Counted from the stretch's first letter, positions 1 through 8,144 are shown. The stretch is DNA of 13,597 bases from Alphaproteobacteria bacterium (GCA_027366195.1 DAHXKW010000017.1:1-13597); one strand, 5' to 3'. The notes: generated by a model not told the origin, from the letters alone. A program made the numbers and translations.

Positions 1-1253
1 CAATTATTGCTGAATGGAAAGGCACCCCAACAAAAGGAATACCTCTACTTGGAAGACGGGGACAATTGTTCTTTTGGCATGCCTTTGACAATCAGTGCGG
101 AAACTATAATGTCATCGTCGTTGGGCGCAGTGGATCGGGAAAATCGGTGTTTATGCAGGAGTTACTTGTTAGCACACTACGCTTAGGGGGGCGCGTATTT
201 GTTTTAGACATCGGCAGATCTTTTGAAAAGACTTGCCTGCTTCTTGAAGGACAATTCATTGCTTTTGAAAAAAATTCTCGCCTATGTCTAAACCCTTTTA
301 GTAATATCCCCCTGCATGACGAAGAAATACAAAGTGATATGTTCGCCATGATGAAGTCATTATTGGCCATGATGGCAGCACCTACTCAAAATACTTCTGA
401 TTATGAAAATGCTTGGTTAGAAAAATCAATCGTAGCCACTTGGCACGATAAACAACAAGAAGCGACAGTCAGTGATGTTTCGAATTGGTTACTCGAGCAA
501 ACAGACAACACGGCAAAACGTCTAGGCACGATGCTCACACCATTCACAAAAAATGGGATATACGGGCGTTATTTTGAAGGTCGTAACAACGTCGACTTCA
601 CAAACCCTATGGTTGTTATCGAACTTGAGGAATTAAAGGAAAAAAAGGACTTACAAAGCGTTGTTTTGCAAATGTTCATCATGACTATTACTGCCCAGAT
701 GTTTTTGGGAGATAGAAAAACACCATTTCATATATGCATTGATGAAGCATGGGATCTGTTACGTGGTTCTCAAACTGGCCCTTTTATAGAAACTTTGGCT
801 AGAAGGCTACGTAAATACAACGGCTCCTTGGTAATTGGCACTCAAAGCATTGAAGATTTTTATCAGACTCAAGGTGCTATGGCTGCTTATGAAAATAGTG
901 ATTGGATGTGCTTACTGGCACAAAAAGCATCGTCTGTTGACCGACTAAAAGAAAACAAACGTTTAACTATGGATATAGGCATGGAGGCTGCCTTAAAAAG
1001 TCTACGGATGCGTGCTGGTGAATATAGTGAAATCCTCATTTTCAATACACAAGAAGGCTATGCCATCGGTCAATTGTGTTTAGACCCTTTTTCATCATTA
1101 CTTTATTCTACAAAAGCAAAAGACTATGAACATGTCAAAACACTACAAGCTTCAGGCCTTTCTATTGCTCAAGCTCTAGATTCGTTACTGAATCAGACAG
1201 AAACCGATACTGCCACTCCACCACAAAACAAAAATAAACAATCATATGTCTGA
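1..1253 (+). CDS. traC: F-type T4SS ATPase TraC, C-terminal part (5' end outside window)
   Basis: This is a hexameric cytoplasmic ATPase that energises pilus assembly and DNA transfer in F-type type IV secretion. The reading frame is open from base 3, so the gene enters from the left; about 416 residues are visible, against roughly 800 or more in full-length TraC. Visible motifs are a Walker A loop, GRSGSGKS, encoded at about 123-146, and a Walker B strand, FHICIDEAWDLL, whose DE pair starts at base 741. The segment RLRKYNGSLVIGTQSIEDF matches the conserved region after Walker B in the VirB4/TraC family. The TTG at 66 is internal and not the real start. The stop codon overlaps the start of the next gene by 8 bp, so the two are probably translationally coupled. 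The family call is strong; TraC rather than another VirB4 type rests partly on the TraG neighbour. Confidence 0.88.
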   Translation, partial: IIAEWKGTPTKGIPLLGRRGQLFFWHAFDNQCGNYNVIVVGRSGSGKSVFMQELLVSTLRLGGRVFVLDIGRSFEKTCLLLEGQFIAFEKNSRLCLNPFSNIPLHDEEIQSDMFAMMKSLLAMMAAPTQNTSDYENAWLEKSIVATWHDKQQEATVSDVSNWLLEQTDNTAKRLGTMLTPFTKNGIYGRYFEGRNNVDFTNPMVVIELEELKEKKDLQSVVLQMFIMTITAQMFLGDRKTPFHICIDEAWDLLRGSQTGPFIETLARRLRKYNGSLVIGTQSIEDFYQTQGAMAAYENSDWMCLLAQKASSVDRLKENKRLTMDIGMEAALKSLRMRAGEYSEILIFNTQEGYAIGQLCLDPFSSLLYSTKAKDYEHVKTLQASGLSIAQALDSLLNQTETDTATPPQNKNKQSYV

Positions 1254-3693
1254 GATTATCACATACGGCGCAGGGGATACATTAACACATGTATTTAACG
1301 CTATCGCTATGCTCATGAATGGATCATCCGGAAAATTTTTTAGACCATTGATGTTCGTTGGTGCAACAATAGGTGCTTTTTGGGCAATCAGTAAAGCATA
1401 TTGGGAATCTTCAGTCACCCCTATAATAATACAGTGGCTAATACCGATGCTAGCACTCTTAACCATATGTTTTGTACCCACATCTACAATTCACATCACC
1501 GATATAGTAACCAGAAAAAGCCACACTGTTGACAATGTACCATATGGTCTTGTCCGTACAGCTGAAACTTTAGGTACAATCGGGTACATGATTACCTCTT
1601 ATATAGAACAGGCCTTCCAAGTACCCTCACCCACCAACAAGGGGCTAACTCAGAACGGTCACACCTATCATAAAACTGGAATGATCTTTGGCGCAGAAAA
1701 CCTGCTTGAGATATCACACTATGCTATAACCGATGAGCTCCTTGCACGTAATATGCGAGACTTTGTTCATAATTGTGTCACCTTTGATATCTTGTTTGGC
1801 AAATACTCTATGGATCAACTTAAAAATAGCCCAAATATATGGGAGCTCATTAAAAACAATACATCTAACGTACGTATGTTCACCAAGTGCGATCACGGGA
1901 AAACACGCTGTACACTCGTATCTTGCAAAGAAGGGGCTAGTCAGCTACATGAAACTCTAGGAAAACATATAGATGGATTGTCTAAACACCATATTCTTCA
2001 ATATTTACCAACCTTTTATGAACAACTAACGGGTATGGCAACAAATGCCACAAATACTATTTCACAGCAAGTTATGATGCATACATTGGTCGATGCTATT
2101 GAAAGAAAATGTGATGCCAGCAACTTAGGTACAAATTTTGCGGTCAGACGCGCCTACATGCAACAGCGGCACACCTATGAAGTTGTCGGCCTACTTGCTG
2201 CAAAATCGCTAGTTATTATCCGCAATGTACTTGAAACATTAATTTACGCATCTTTTATTTTTATAATGCCATTATCACTTCTACCTATGGGATTCCGTGC
2301 GTTTTTAAAGTGGCTTTGGCTGGCTGTCTGGATACAACTTTGGCCACCCTTATACGCCATATTAAACTCAGGAATTATGCTTGCGGCTCAGCACAGTGCC
2401 AAGCAAATTATTGGAGAAAGCACGGGGTTAACACTCCTCACATCCACTGGTTTAAACAATTTAGCAATAGATATGCAAACCTATGCAACATACGCTTCCT
2501 TAAGTGTTCCATTAATAGCGTATGCAATTTTACAAGGGGGAATCTCATCATTTTCTCAATTGGCACTTTCATTAGCTGGTGTTTCACAAAGTGTTGGTAG
2601 CACAGCTGCACAAGAGCAAACGACTGGCAATTATAGTTATGGTCAAGTCGGCATTGAAACAACAAATGCTTTTTCAGAAAATATGCTCCAATACCAAAAG
2701 GCCCCTATGCTATCCTCTGGCTTTTTTCAAGAAAATCGGGGAGATCACATGACAATACATGGTCCACAAAGTATGGTCATGCACGATTCAGTTTCTCAGC
2801 TACCTTTTGAACTTAATGCATCACAACAAATTAGCGAGAATTTAAGACGCGGCTCTCAAGAATTGGACGTTTACAGCGATCAAAAGCGCGAATCCCTAAC
2901 AAAAGGCATGGCTCACTCAACACGTATATCTGATGATTGGATAGAACATACTGCTCAGACAAAAAGTTATGACCAAATAAAATCAGAGAGTAGTGGCAAA
3001 AGTATTATGCGTACCTCACAAGAACTACAAAAACAAGCAGAGTCCTGGGGAAAACAGTTTAACATTTCTGCTAAAGACTCTATTTCTTACCTGTCCCATA
3101 TTGGACTAGGACTGAATCTTCCCGTCCTTAAAATCGGCGGAGAATATCAAAAACTATCCGGAAGTGCACGAGACAAAATAACAAGTAGTGGCCAACAATT
3201 TATTGCCGAAACTGGTTTTATGCGAAATTATCAAGAACATGTCAGCCTAGCGCACAACAAAAGCATGAATCAACATGATGAAAAAGGAAAACGAGTCTCT
3301 GAAACACTGAGTAAAACACAGGAAAAAAATCAACAACATCAACAACAAATCGAAAAAAATATCCAGGTTTCAAAAAATCTATCACGTTTAGCTGAAGTCG
3401 CTGAAAACAAGGCTGTAATTTGGAATCAAAAATTTACGCAAGAATTTGTCGATCATTTATCCCAAGAAAAACTTTCTAACGGCCAGATACGTGGACGGCA
3501 ATCTGCCGCTCACCTTATTCGCCATAGCCCCATAGAACGCGACGTTGCCATTAGACGTTTTTTAGCTACAAAAGAAAAGGAATTTTTATCTCGCTATGAT
3601 TTGTCCACAGAAGAAGGATTTCAACAAGCCTGCCAAGCTCTTACTGGACAATCAACCGCGCTCCCAAAAACCAGCCGATCCAAAGCACTATAA
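1246..3693 (+). CDS. traG: TraG-like conjugative transfer protein (TraG N-terminal domain family)
   Basis: The 815-aa inner-membrane protein is of the F-type TraG kind, which acts in pilus assembly and mating-pair stabilisation. Hydrophobic segments lie at about residues 31-52, 58-79, 328-350, 352-382 and 418-446. The loop around 100-300 should be extracytoplasmic and holds several cysteines. This spacing is typical of the TraG_N family. Residues from about 450 onward are hydrophilic, and about 690-730 is rich in Gln, Lys and Glu and probably coiled coil. The F-plasmid protein is somewhat longer (about 940 aa), so the C-terminal region is shorter or diverged. The ATG lies inside the traC stop region (8-bp overlap), which supports this start. 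The 3' end overlaps the convergent gene by 73 bp. No traW, traU, traN, traF or traH lies between traC and traG here, although they do in the usual F order. Confidence 0.8.
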   Translation: MSEIITYGAGDTLTHVFNAIAMLMNGSSGKFFRPLMFVGATIGAFWAISKAYWESSVTPIIIQWLIPMLALLTICFVPTSTIHITDIVTRKSHTVDNVPYGLVRTAETLGTIGYMITSYIEQAFQVPSPTNKGLTQNGHTYHKTGMIFGAENLLEISHYAITDELLARNMRDFVHNCVTFDILFGKYSMDQLKNSPNIWELIKNNTSNVRMFTKCDHGKTRCTLVSCKEGASQLHETLGKHIDGLSKHHILQYLPTFYEQLTGMATNATNTISQQVMMHTLVDAIERKCDASNLGTNFAVRRAYMQQRHTYEVVGLLAAKSLVIIRNVLETLIYASFIFIMPLSLLPMGFRAFLKWLWLAVWIQLWPPLYAILNSGIMLAAQHSAKQIIGESTGLTLLTSTGLNNLAIDMQTYATYASLSVPLIAYAILQGGISSFSQLALSLAGVSQSVGSTAAQEQTTGNYSYGQVGIETTNAFSENMLQYQKAPMLSSGFFQENRGDHMTIHGPQSMVMHDSVSQLPFELNASQQISENLRRGSQELDVYSDQKRESLTKGMAHSTRISDDWIEHTAQTKSYDQIKSESSGKSIMRTSQELQKQAESWGKQFNISAKDSISYLSHIGLGLNLPVLKIGGEYQKLSGSARDKITSSGQQFIAETGFMRNYQEHVSLAHNKSMNQHDEKGKRVSETLSKTQEKNQQHQQQIEKNIQVSKNLSRLAEVAENKAVIWNQKFTQEFVDHLSQEKLSNGQIRGRQSAAHLIRHSPIERDVAIRRFLATKEKEFLSRYDLSTEEGFQQACQALTGQSTALPKTSRSKAL

Positions 3694-4433
3694 TTTTTAT
3701 GTTGGAGGTAGCATGCAAATTTAGCCCATAGGTCGGGTGTGATTTTAAAAAATGCTGACAAAACATTAGCTATGATCTCAGAAGGTAAAACATGTTCATT
3801 CAACCTATCAGCGCCTGACGCTTGATGTTCACAAGTTAATTTTTGTTTAAGCTGCTCAAGCGCCACAATGTTTTCAACACATGAAAGGGAAGAAAGATGA
3901 TATTTGGCATAGTAAAGAACCATTGCAAAATCAAAATCATACTTCACTCCACATAATAAAAAATCAAAAATATAATAAAGGAAAACATCCCTTTGAAAAC
4001 TGTTGGATAGAGATGTAGAACCATCTACCACCAGCATGAGAAAATCAGATAGACCACAAACATTAATTAAATTTCTTGAATACAAGTAAGCACTAAAAAA
4101 ATAGCGCCACAGTTTGCACTGTTGCTCTGTATCATTCCCGACCATAATGCATGCACAATTAGACTGAAACTCTACCCCCTCTCGTGCCATTAGACCTAAA
4201 ACGGGTAAAATCGTACAAGATAAGGTAACCTTTTCAAATGCTGGATTAGAAAAAATATGAAACAAAGCAGACGCATATATATGCGCAGTTAAAGGGGTTT
4301 TTGTATAGTTAAGCGGTATATTAACAGGTACTCTACAATTATATTCTAAAATTTTTCGCGTATAATCAGCAGGCACACCTAAACAATCTTCCAAATAATA
4401 TAAAGGCGTTTCCTGGATAGAAGCAATTTTCAT
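3621..4433 (-). CDS. Hypothetical protein, 270 aa
   Basis: I do not recognise this protein. It starts at the ATG at 4433, behind a purine-rich AGAGGGAG ribosome-binding site, 11 bp after the stop of the upstream gene at 4445, so the two genes form a likely operon. The protein is rich in aromatic and aliphatic residues (for example VFLYYIFDFLLCGVKYDFDF) and has many cysteines. It has no clear signal peptide and no evenly spaced transmembrane pattern, so it looks like a helical globular protein rather than a transporter. Its last 24 codons or so lie inside the convergent 3' end of traG, so the natural C-terminus may have been altered when the two genes came together. The position beside conjugation genes suggests accessory DNA. 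The function is unknown. Confidence 0.6.
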   Translation of the reverse strand: MKIASIQETPLYYLEDCLGVPADYTRKILEYNCRVPVNIPLNYTKTPLTAHIYASALFHIFSNPAFEKVTLSCTILPVLGLMAREGVEFQSNCACIMVGNDTEQQCKLWRYFFSAYLYSRNLINVCGLSDFLMLVVDGSTSLSNSFQRDVFLYYIFDFLLCGVKYDFDFAMVLYYAKYHLSSLSCVENIVALEQLKQKLTCEHQASGADRLNEHVLPSEIIANVLSAFFKITPDLWAKFACYLQHKNYSALDRLVFGSAVDCPVRAWQAC

Positions 4434-4444
4434 GACTCCCTCTA

Positions 4445-4930
4445 TTACAAAATTTCAATATTTTGATCATGAAAACGAGTAATGACTTTTTCGATTGCTT
4501 TATTACACATACGACGTATTTCTTTTTCCATTTGATCCGCCATCAATCCTGAAATATAAATTTTTCCACGACAGGTTAACTTTGCCTTATTTCCCTCAAC
4601 TTCCTCTATTGTCCAATCCAGATCTGCTTTGGCCATACCAAACATCAGAATATTGATATAATTATGAATTAAAACTTTCTTTCCATTAGGAATATCCTGA
4701 CTTTTAATCACAATATCTGCATCTGCTGAAAATGAACGATATGTAAATGTTTTACGCGTATGTTCAGTTTTGACAGTTAATTTTTTCATGTTTATCAAAT
4801 CGTGAGGGATATAATCCTCAGCATTCATAACCATGTTATGCAAACCATCAACGTCTTGCGCATGAAAAAGATATTGCCCTGCAACATTCAAGCAATCTTT
4901 TGTTTTGTGAAAGGAGATTAGATCTTTCAT
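4445..4930 (-). CDS. Putative SRPBCC/CoxG-like small protein, 161 aa
   Basis: This is the first gene of a two-gene minus-strand unit. Its ATG at 4928-4930 is preceded by a TTGAGG ribosome-binding site. The C-terminal half alternates hydrophobic strands (about residues 65-125) and ends with a long amphipathic helix containing GLMADQMEKEIRRMCNKAIE. A final strand of the form K-L-T-C-R-G-K-I-Y-I-S-G followed by a long helix resembles CoxG/SRPBCC (START-like) proteins, which form a helix-grip pocket for hydrophobic ligands or lipids. This is pattern recognition only: pairwise identity to any known member would be low, and the ligand is unknown. There is no signal peptide, so it is probably cytoplasmic. 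A hairpin at 4938-4963 includes its ribosome-binding site and might modulate its translation. Confidence 0.55.
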   Translation of the reverse strand: MKDLISFHKTKDCLNVAGQYLFHAQDVDGLHNMVMNAEDYIPHDLINMKKLTVKTEHTRKTFTYRSFSADADIVIKSQDIPNGKKVLIHNYINILMFGMAKADLDWTIEEVEGNKAKLTCRGKIYISGLMADQMEKEIRRMCNKAIEKVITRFHDQNIEIL

Positions 4931-4937
4931 CAGTCTA

Positions 4938-4963
4938 CCTCAAGTTTGTGAAAACTTATGAGG
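4938..4963 (-). promoter_or_regulatory. Hairpin covering the ribosome-binding site of the gene at 4445-4930
   Basis: The arms CCTCA+AGTTT and AAACT+TGAGG pair around a short loop, with a 2-nt bulge on one side. On the minus strand the distal arm is the TGAGG ribosome-binding site placed 7-8 nt before the ATG at 4930. Folding of the mRNA leader would therefore hide the ribosome-binding site. The pairing is seen directly; regulation is inferred. Confidence 0.35.
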
Positions 4964-4976
4964 CATCGATGAGGCG

Positions 4977-4990
4977 TATAATCTAGATTA
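4977..4990 (+). promoter_or_regulatory. Putative -10 box with overlapping palindrome, pdhC upstream region
   Basis: A consensus -10 hexamer TATAAT lies at 4977-4982 and overlaps the perfect 12-bp palindrome TAATCTAGATTA at 4979-4990. This sits in the 160-bp gap between the divergent genes at 4930 (minus) and 5091 (plus). No good -35 is visible at the ideal spacing (the nearest is a weak CTTATG 16 bp upstream). It could be the pdhC-rlmE promoter with an operator, giving a leader of about 105 nt. The leader also holds a small hairpin, GGTTT/AAACC, at 5017-5031. Confidence 0.35.
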
Positions 4991-5090
4991 GACATTTTTT
5001 CAAAGCAGATGCAACAGGTTTATTACAAACCCTTGATTCAACCCAAAAAACACGCAACAATACAGGCGTAAATGGTGTGCTGCAAATCTG

Positions 5091-6266
5091 ATGCCTTCTC
5101 TTATTAAAATGCCTGCTCTTAGTCCTACGATGGAAAAAGGAACCTTATCCAAATGGCTAAAAAAGGAAAATGATAAAATTTCTGCAGGAGATCTTATTTG
5201 CGAAATTGAAACTGACAAAGCCACTATGGAATTAGAAGCGGTAGACGATGGCATTCTTGGAAAAATTTTAATTCCTGACAATACTGAAAATGTCCTAGTT
5301 ACTACGCCAATTGCTGTTTTGCTATCCGCAGGAGAAAAAATAGAAGATGCAACAGATTTGCTATCTAGTATAATCAAACCCACCACAGCGCAAACTGCTC
5401 CTCAAACACCAAAAGATGTGATACCCCCCCCACAACCATCTCAATTGAAAAATATAGAACAAAGTGAAAGAATTTTTGCCTCCCCTCTAGCAAAACGTTT
5501 GGCCAATGAACAAAATATATCTCTTCAAGATGTAATGGGATCAGGACCGAATGGAAGAATTATTAAACGCGATATTGAAAACTACTCATCTTCTACATCG
5601 CAGCCAAACCAAAAACAAGAAACTCAGAAAATTATGCTATCAGGAATGCGGAAAGTTATTGGAAAACGCTTAACAGAAGCCAAACAAAATATCCCGCATT
5701 TTTATCTAACGATTGATATCAACGCAGAAAGAATGCTTGCCATGCGCGCATTGATGAACGAACAAAATAAAGATATGAAAATTACAGTCAATGATATCAT
5801 CATCAAAGCCACTGCATGTGGACTAACAGATATACCTACACTCAATGCAACCTTTCATGATGATTACATCATGCAATATAGCCAACCTGATATTTGTGTT
5901 GCTGTATCGATTGAAGGCGGTTTGATCACACCTATTCTATCCTCTGTTCACACCAAAAATTTACGAACCATTTCTTCTGAGATAAAAGTGTTAGTCGAGA
6001 AAGCCAAAAACGGCAAACTGAAACCCGAAGAATATCAAGGGGGTACATTCACAATATCAAATTTAGGTATGTTTGGTATTCAACATTTTCAAGCCATTAT
6101 TAATCCTCCCCAAGTGGCTATTTTAGCTGTAGGCGCTGTTCAACAAAATGGGCTAATGAGCCTAACATTATCTGTTGATCATCGTGCCGTTGATGGCTCG
6201 GATGCCGCTAAATTTTTGCAAAAACTTAAAATGTATCTGGAACAACCAGAGCTGATGCTTGTATGA
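5091..6266 (+). CDS. pdhC: Pyruvate dehydrogenase complex E2, dihydrolipoamide acetyltransferase
   Basis: E2 transfers acetyl groups from its lipoyl arm to CoA and forms the core of the pyruvate dehydrogenase complex in the cytoplasm. Domains in order: one lipoyl domain (about 1-80) with the lipoylated Lys43 in ETDKATME; an Ala/Pro/Gln-rich linker; a peripheral-subunit-binding domain (about 127-165) of the form FASPLAKRLA...GSGPNGRI; and a catalytic domain (about 175-391) with the active-site DHRAVDG (His364, Asp368). The MPALSPTM start motif is typical of alphaproteobacterial and mitochondrial E2 and fixes the ATG at 5091, although no clear ribosome-binding site precedes it. At 391 aa it is a little short; the loop before the final catalytic strand (VGAVQQNGLMSLTLSV) is reduced. 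It overlaps rlmE by 4 bp (ATGA). No E1 gene is adjacent, and E3 lies about 5.5 kb to the right. Confidence 0.95.
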   Translation: MPSLIKMPALSPTMEKGTLSKWLKKENDKISAGDLICEIETDKATMELEAVDDGILGKILIPDNTENVLVTTPIAVLLSAGEKIEDATDLLSSIIKPTTAQTAPQTPKDVIPPPQPSQLKNIEQSERIFASPLAKRLANEQNISLQDVMGSGPNGRIIKRDIENYSSSTSQPNQKQETQKIMLSGMRKVIGKRLTEAKQNIPHFYLTIDINAERMLAMRALMNEQNKDMKITVNDIIIKATACGLTDIPTLNATFHDDYIMQYSQPDICVAVSIEGGLITPILSSVHTKNLRTISSEIKVLVEKAKNGKLKPEEYQGGTFTISNLGMFGIQHFQAIINPPQVAILAVGAVQQNGLMSLTLSVDHRAVDGSDAAKFLQKLKMYLEQPELMLV

Positions 6267-6925
6267 AGCAAAAATTAGACTCTAAAAAAAAGAAAAGAAC
6301 AGAGCAGCAAAAACGGTGGCTACTACGCCAGATTAATGATCCTTATGTGGCAAAAGCCAAGAAAGAAGGCTATCGTTCACGTGCTGCTTATAAATTAATC
6401 GAGATTAATGACAAATTCAAATTATTCAAACCAGGACAAAATATTTTAGATCTGGGCGCTGCCCCAGGTAGCTGGCTTCAGGTTGTAAAACAAAAAGTAG
6501 GGAAAAAAGGTGCAATTACAGGTGTAGATCTTCTTCCTATAGAACCTATTGACGATGTGAATTTAATACAAGATGATTTTCGCAGTTGGTGTAAAACTAT
6601 CATCCAAAAATTTGATGGCGTTATCAGTGATATGGCGCCCTCCTCTACTGGCTTAATGCACGTTGATCAACTTAAAATGGCTGGATTGATTGAAGATTTA
6701 TTACCCTATTTATCTGATCTGTTAGTACCGGAAGGTTTTTTCATATTTAAAACATTTCAAGGTGGATTGAATAATGAGATTCAAAAAAATCTAAAGCAAA
6801 TGTTTAAAACGGTAAAACATTTCAAGCCAAAAGCTAGCCGTTCGGATTCACGTGAAACTTATGTAATATGTTTAAGTTTTACTGTATCCCAATTAACTCA
6901 ACATCAAAACATAACGTTGAATTAG
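6263..6925 (+). CDS. rlmE: 23S rRNA (uridine-2552-2'-O)-methyltransferase RlmE (FtsJ/RrmJ)
   Basis: RlmE methylates the ribose of U2552 in the A-loop of 23S rRNA, using S-adenosylmethionine, late in 50S assembly. The sequence shows a basic N-terminus, GYRSRAAYKL with catalytic Lys44, the SAM-binding motif DLGAAPGSW (63-71), Asp123 in SDMAPSSTG, Lys163 in FIFKTFQGG and Glu198 in SRETY. This is the complete K-D-K-E tetrad of the family. The length of 220 aa is normal, with a short extra C-terminal tail after VICLSF. The start ATG overlaps the pdhC stop as ATGA, so translation is coupled to pdhC. The last 47 bp overlap the convergent FKBP gene, and the extra tail is encoded exactly there. Confidence 0.94.
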   Translation: MKQKLDSKKKKRTEQQKRWLLRQINDPYVAKAKKEGYRSRAAYKLIEINDKFKLFKPGQNILDLGAAPGSWLQVVKQKVGKKGAITGVDLLPIEPIDDVNLIQDDFRSWCKTIIQKFDGVISDMAPSSTGLMHVDQLKMAGLIEDLLPYLSDLLVPEGFFIFKTFQGGLNNEIQKNLKQMFKTVKHFKPKASRSDSRETYVICLSFTVSQLTQHQNITLN

Positions 6926-7298
6926 CAGGAATAACACCGCCAACAGCTTGAGCGCCATAACCCAGACTTGGCGGAATAACAAGTTTCCTTTTCCCACCAA
7001 CCTTCATCGTTGATAAACCTTCGTCCCAGCCTTTGATAACCTGCCCAACCCCTAATGTGAATGTAAGTGGCTGTCCTCGATCGACTGAGCTGTCAAACTT
7101 TGTTCCATCTCTTAAAGTTCCTGTGTAATGGACTGTAACAACCTGCCCAGTCTTTGGTGTTTCACCTGTACCCACCTGAACATCTTCATACTGCAATCCT
7201 GACGTTGTCGTAATTAACTTACTTTCATCCATTTTACACCCCACAAATAAACAGCTGATCACAAGACCAATCCATAATTTAGTGTACATGATTTTCAT
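6879..7298 (-). CDS. FKBP-type peptidyl-prolyl cis-trans isomerase, probable lipoprotein
   Basis: The enzyme catalyses proline isomerisation and assists folding, probably outside the inner membrane. Residues 1-21 are a short basic start and a hydrophobic stretch ending in cysteines. VISC (Cys16) and LFVGC (Cys21) are both possible lipobox cleavage sites, so it is probably a lipoprotein. The FKBP domain (about 34-139) has the pocket signature in order: VHYTG, FDSS, GQVIKGWDEG, LVIPPSLGYGA and IPANSTL. It is a single compact domain of the size of small FKBPs, without the dimerisation arm of FkpA. An alternative start lies at the ATG at 7289. Its 3' end overlaps rlmE by 47 bp in convergent orientation. 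It is separated by 125 bp from the gene upstream on the same strand and may have its own promoter there. Confidence 0.92.
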   Translation of the reverse strand: MKIMYTKLWIGLVISCLFVGCKMDESKLITTTSGLQYEDVQVGTGETPKTGQVVTVHYTGTLRDGTKFDSSVDRGQPLTFTLGVGQVIKGWDEGLSTMKVGGKRKLVIPPSLGYGAQAVGGVIPANSTLCFDVELIGIQ

Positions 7299-7423
7299 AA
7301 ATATTCAGACTCAAACAACTTATCTTAACCTATTCTACCCCTACCTAAAGCTTAGACTAGATCCAAAAATTTCAGATTATTATGGGAATAGGAACAATAC
7401 TAACTGCTAACCTAGCTCAAGCT
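7299..7423. other. Intergenic gap between the FKBP gene and the 211-aa gene
   Basis: This is 125 bp of A+T-rich DNA between two minus-strand genes. I see no convincing GC-rich hairpin followed by a T run, so no clear intrinsic terminator. It presumably holds the FKBP promoter, but no box stands out. Confidence 0.4.
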
Positions 7424-8059
7424 TTAACTATTTTTAGGTTTAATTACTTTCATGCTTGCATCCAAAAATTTACGCAGATCTGTAAGTTCGTCTGATTTCT
7501 CAGAAGTATTATCGTAGTCGTAAGCACCAGCAAGTAAGTTACCTGCCTTTGTTGGTGATTTGTTGGGGGTGTTTTTGATTGCAATATAACCTGAACAACG
7601 TGCAAACACTTGAAAACGCACATAAAAACAGCCATGCACCCTATCATAATTAAGATTTTGTCCCTCTGCAGCCCAACCTGTTGAAGTACCCATACCTGCT
7701 TGTTCGTCTACAACAGCCACTTGCACTCTCTTTTCATCATTACGCTCTATTGCTGCAATTAGTGGAAAATTGTCTGGCGTATCCGCTATAACAATCAAGC
7801 ACATTCCCGTCTGTTTACCTCGTTTTGTCTGCTCTCCAACTCCTGCAACGCAAGGCGCACTATTGTGAGATAAATGGGCATAATAAACACCCGTAAATAA
7901 TTCTTGATTCTCTTTCCTAGTAGAACATTTTACCTGCTTACCACCCGTTGGCTTGAATGCCATCCATAAATGTGGTGCCTCATTAGGGTCAAATCTGTAT
8001 TCCCAAAACGCATCACTCAAAGAACTAGTAGAAGGGAGTCGCAGGGTAATAGGAGCCAT
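7424..8059 (-). CDS. Unknown 211-aa protein following a PAAR-like gene, candidate cargo
   Basis: I do not recognise the family. The protein is soluble looking, with no signal peptide or membrane segment. It is rich in Gly, Asn, Asp and aromatic residues, with strand-like runs such as GMCLIVIAD, RVQVAVVDE and CFYVRFQVF. There are five cysteines, at about 45, 70, 87, 144 and 155. The last 40 residues are polar and charged and probably flexible or helical. The ATG at 8059 has only a weak GGGAA site upstream. It lies 85 bp downstream of the DUF4280/PAAR-like gene on the same strand. Genes just downstream of PAAR-like proteins often encode effectors or adaptors carried on the spike, so an injected cargo or accessory is a reasonable guess. 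No catalytic motif is visible to me. Confidence 0.65.
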   Translation of the reverse strand: MAPITLRLPSTSSLSDAFWEYRFDPNEAPHLWMAFKPTGGKQVKCSTRKENQELFTGVYYAHLSHNSAPCVAGVGEQTKRGKQTGMCLIVIADTPDNFPLIAAIERNDEKRVQVAVVDEQAGMGTSTGWAAEGQNLNYDRVHGCFYVRFQVFARCSGYIAIKNTPNKSPTKAGNLLAGAYDYDNTSEKSDELTDLRKFLDASMKVIKPKNS

Positions 8060-8144
8060 ATTATTTTCCCGAAAACTATATTATGTATGGGATAAGTATA
8101 TCTTGATAAAAATAAAAATTAAGTTAACGGTTATCAAAATTACG

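Noticed and set aside
66..68. TTG at 66 as the start of the TraC gene
   Set aside because: The frame is open to the left edge and the residues before it fit the TraC sequence, so the gene begins outside the window.
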